This document shows positions 38,249 to 40,049 of a DNA stretch of 40,049 bases, in pieces. The stretch spans positions 1 to 40,049 of the forward strand of contig PFOR01000001.1 in assembly GCA_002792635.1 (NCBI GenBank), given 5' to 3'. The stretch comes from Candidatus Pacearchaeota archaeon CG_4_10_14_0_2_um_filter_35_33. Its GTDB lineage: Archaea; Nanobdellota; Nanobdellia; Pacearchaeales; GW2011-AR1. Both the position numbers and the translations under genes were made by a program. How positions within the stretch are numbered: position 1 is the stretch's first letter; each line of letters begins with the position of its first letter. Under the pieces are notes generated by a model. That model worked only from the letters and a program-made list of their open reading frames with translations. It was not told the DNA's origin and searched no databases.

Positions 38249-39295
38249 ATGATTAGCAGGAAGGAGATATCGGAAATTAAGGACCATCTTGAAAGAGCTC
38301 AGAATCCCATATTCTTTTATGACAATGATGCAGACGGTTTATGCAGTTATGTTTTGTTGAGAAGATTTTTGGGAAGGGGAAGAGGTGTTGCCATAAGGAC
38401 GCATCCGGATATAGATATTGGATATGTGCGAAAAGTTCAAGAATTAAAGGCAGATTATGTCTTCGTATTAGATAAGCCCGTTTTGGGTGAGAGTTTCGTA
38501 AATGAAATTAAAGGGCTTGGAATCCCAATTGTTTGGCTTGACCACCACGATGTTGGGGAAAAATACGAAGGAGTCTTTTCATATAATTCTTCAAGAAATT
38601 TGAAGAGGGACCAAATGGCTGAACCTGTTACCTGTATTTGTTACGAGGTGACTGGAAGAAGCGAGGATATGTGGTTGGGTATTATGGGATGTATAGCAGA
38701 TAATTTTTTGCCTAAATTTGCAGATAAATTCTCGGTTGAATACAAACCGTTTTGGGGAACCAAGAAAGAAATTAAGTTGCCCTTTGATGCTTATTATAAA
38801 ACAGGGATTGGTTTGTTAGCAAGATCGATTGGATTTGGATTAAAAGATTCTATAACTAATGTTATAAGGTTACAGAATTTATTGATTAAGTCAAAATCTC
38901 CAGATGAGTTAATGGGAGAACTTGATTCAGGCAATTCTTTTGGGAAAAAGTACAGGGAAATTAAAACTAAATATCAGAAGCTGGTTGAGAAGGCTAAGAA
39001 AAATGTTTCTGGCAAACTTTTGTTTTTTGTTTACTCAGGAGATTTAAGTATTAGTTCTGAGATTTCTAACGAGTTATGTTATTTGTATCCTAATAAAATA
39101 GTGGTTGTTGCATTTGATAATGGTGGTATTGCCAATCTTTCTTTAAGAGGAAGTAATGTTAAGGGTTTAATAGACAAACTGCTCCCTGAATTTGAGGGTG
39201 CTTCTGGTGGAGGACATCCTGATGCTGTAGGAGCGAGAATAAGAAGCAAGGACTTGGACAGATTTAAACAGGTTATTTTATCTGAAATTAAATAA
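38249..39295 (+). CDS. DHH/DHHA1 family phosphoesterase (RecJ-like)
   Basis: 348 residues. DHH motifs are 'IFFYDNDADGLCSYVLLRRFL', 'YVFVLDKP', 'IVWLDHHDVGEKY' and 'WLGIMGCIADNFLP'. The DHHA1 part ends 'GASGGGHPDAVGARIRSKDLDRF'. Members cleave single-stranded DNA, RNA, short oligonucleotides or cyclic dinucleotides. The size and lack of extra domains fit archaeal RecJ-like or nanoRNase-type proteins; the exact substrate cannot be told. acttaaata (about 38219-38227) is a TATA candidate 26 bases upstream. Confidence 0.85.
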   Translation: MISRKEISEIKDHLERAQNPIFFYDNDADGLCSYVLLRRFLGRGRGVAIRTHPDIDIGYVRKVQELKADYVFVLDKPVLGESFVNEIKGLGIPIVWLDHHDVGEKYEGVFSYNSSRNLKRDQMAEPVTCICYEVTGRSEDMWLGIMGCIADNFLPKFADKFSVEYKPFWGTKKEIKLPFDAYYKTGIGLLARSIGFGLKDSITNVIRLQNLLIKSKSPDELMGELDSGNSFGKKYREIKTKYQKLVEKAKKNVSGKLLFFVYSGDLSISSEISNELCYLYPNKIVVVAFDNGGIANLSLRGSNVKGLIDKLLPEFEGASGGGHPDAVGARIRSKDLDRFKQVILSEIK

Positions 39296-39349
39296 TGGAA
39301 ATTTTTTGGCATGCAAAAGGTTTTAAACTGTTGAAAAATTGCAAAATGT

Positions 39350-40042
39350 ATGATGAAAAAATTTGTGCCTAATCATGTGGCAATAATACCGGATGGAAAT
39401 AGGAGATGGGCTAAAAAGAAAGGCATGATTAGCTTTAAGGGTGTGGAATATGGGGGCAGTTATGAACACCTCAAGGAATTGTTTGAAGGTTTGAAAGATT
39501 CAGGAGTAAAACATGTTTCAGTATGGGGGTTTTCCACAGAGAATTGGAAAAGGCCAAAAAAAGAGATAGAGTCTGTTTTTAAGTTGATTGAAAAAAGTAT
39601 TGACAAGTTTAGGAAAGATGCGTTTGAGAATAAGATTAGATTTAGACATTTTGGGAGAAAAGATAGGATTCCAAGGAAGATTGTAGAGCTATTAGATAAT
39701 TTGGAAAGCGATACGAAGGAATTTACCGATTTTAATGTTCAGTTATGTCTTGATTACGGGGGGAGGGACGAAATTGTGAGAGCTGTTAATAAAATTATCT
39801 TAGAAGGTTTAAAGAATATAGATGAAGAATCATTTTCCAAATACCTGGACGATTCCGAGATACCAGACGTGGATTTTATTATAAGGACTTCTGGAGAGAA
39901 GAGAACCTCTGGTTTGATGCCTTTTCAGAGCGATTATGCAGAATTTTATTTCATAGACAAATATTTTCCAGACTTGAATTCGAATGATTTGAGAGAGGCG
40001 ATTGAGGAATTTGAGAGGCGGAAGAGAAACTTCGGAAAATAA
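39350..40042 (+). CDS. uppS: cis-Prenyltransferase (undecaprenyl/polyprenyl diphosphate synthase)
   Basis: 230 residues. It condenses isopentenyl diphosphate to long cis-polyprenyl diphosphate, the lipid carrier for glycosylation. Visible regions are 'HVAIIPDGNRRWAKKKG' (catalytic Asp and the diphosphate-binding loop), 'VSVWGFSTENWKRPKKEI', 'QLCLDYGGRDEIVRAV' and 'DFIIRTSGEKRTSGLMPFQSDYAEFYFIDKYFPDL'. In the last region the usual 'RLSNFLLWQ' reads 'RTSGLMPFQ', a variant form. A TATA-like ttttaaac (39321-39328) is centred about 26 bases before ATG 39350. The product could support N-glycosylation of the surface proteins encoded here. Confidence 0.92.
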   Translation: MMKKFVPNHVAIIPDGNRRWAKKKGMISFKGVEYGGSYEHLKELFEGLKDSGVKHVSVWGFSTENWKRPKKEIESVFKLIEKSIDKFRKDAFENKIRFRHFGRKDRIPRKIVELLDNLESDTKEFTDFNVQLCLDYGGRDEIVRAVNKIILEGLKNIDEESFSKYLDDSEIPDVDFIIRTSGEKRTSGLMPFQSDYAEFYFIDKYFPDLNSNDLREAIEEFERRKRNFGK

Positions 40043-40049
40043 ATGTAGG

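Noticed and set aside
1-40049. CRISPR array, rRNA or tRNA genes
   Set aside because: No regularly spaced direct repeats, no Cas genes and no tRNA-like GTTCRA arm with matching stems were found by eye on either strand.

Overview
This window is AT-rich archaeal DNA. It encodes TATA-binding protein, RNA polymerase subunit L, aIF2-gamma, aIF5B, ribosomal proteins L7Ae, S28e, L24e and S6e, the KEOPS subunit Kae1, RadB, NreA and an ATP-dependent DNA ligase. Most transcription units start with a TATA element about 25-26 bases before the start codon, which points to leaderless mRNAs. A bacterial-type gyrase, many small membrane proteins, several decayed genes and very tight packing suggest a DPANN-like archaeon (Woesearchaeota/Pacearchaeota-like). 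That placement is inference; no rRNA or tRNA gene was seen.

Layout. 1-4138: secreted or membrane-anchored surface proteins that share an Ig-like module. 4161-5117: a small coiled-coil protein, a DUF192 protein and a Lys/Arg/Thr-tailed DNA-binding-like protein, then a decayed ORF. 5447-7683: Kae1 and the ribosomal cluster L7Ae, S28e, unknown, L24e. The L7Ae leader contains a possible kink-turn. 7771-13013: a gyrase operon, gyrB - helical protein - zinc ribbon - deoxyribosyltransferase-like protein - gyrA. 13116-16506: a mosaic with a frameshifted sugar-transporter remnant, a nuclease fragment, a frameshifted nucleoside diphosphate kinase with an unknown extension, a HAD nucleotidase, a guanylate-kinase-like protein and an ITPase-like protein fused to a ribbon-helix-helix-like tail. 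16503-17482: a membrane protein and an HExxH protein. 17479-24642 (minus strand): a UvrD/RecB-like helicase-nuclease, an unknown protein, aIF2-gamma, S6e and aIF5B. 24693-25804: small genes and rpoL.

The most striking object is a discrete mobile island at 25805-29279. It has 24-bp terminal inverted repeats with one mismatch and a perfect 8-bp target duplication that includes the rpoL stop codon. It carries a restriction endonuclease-like gene, a beta-class DNA methyltransferase, a zinc-ribbon DDE transposase, a zinc-ribbon protein and an AbrB-like protein. It looks like one transposable unit carrying a restriction-modification system, with its own host-style promoters.

29334-40042: small membrane proteins, RadB, DNA ligase, a large surface protein, a secreted coiled-coil protein followed by a bacterial-looking terminator, TBP, a decayed phosphatase, NreA with a PCNA-binding tail, two small membrane proteins, a DHH phosphoesterase and a cis-prenyltransferase. 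DNA maintenance genes (gyrase, RecB-like helicase, RadB, ligase, NreA, DHH) are therefore spread through the window among information-processing genes.
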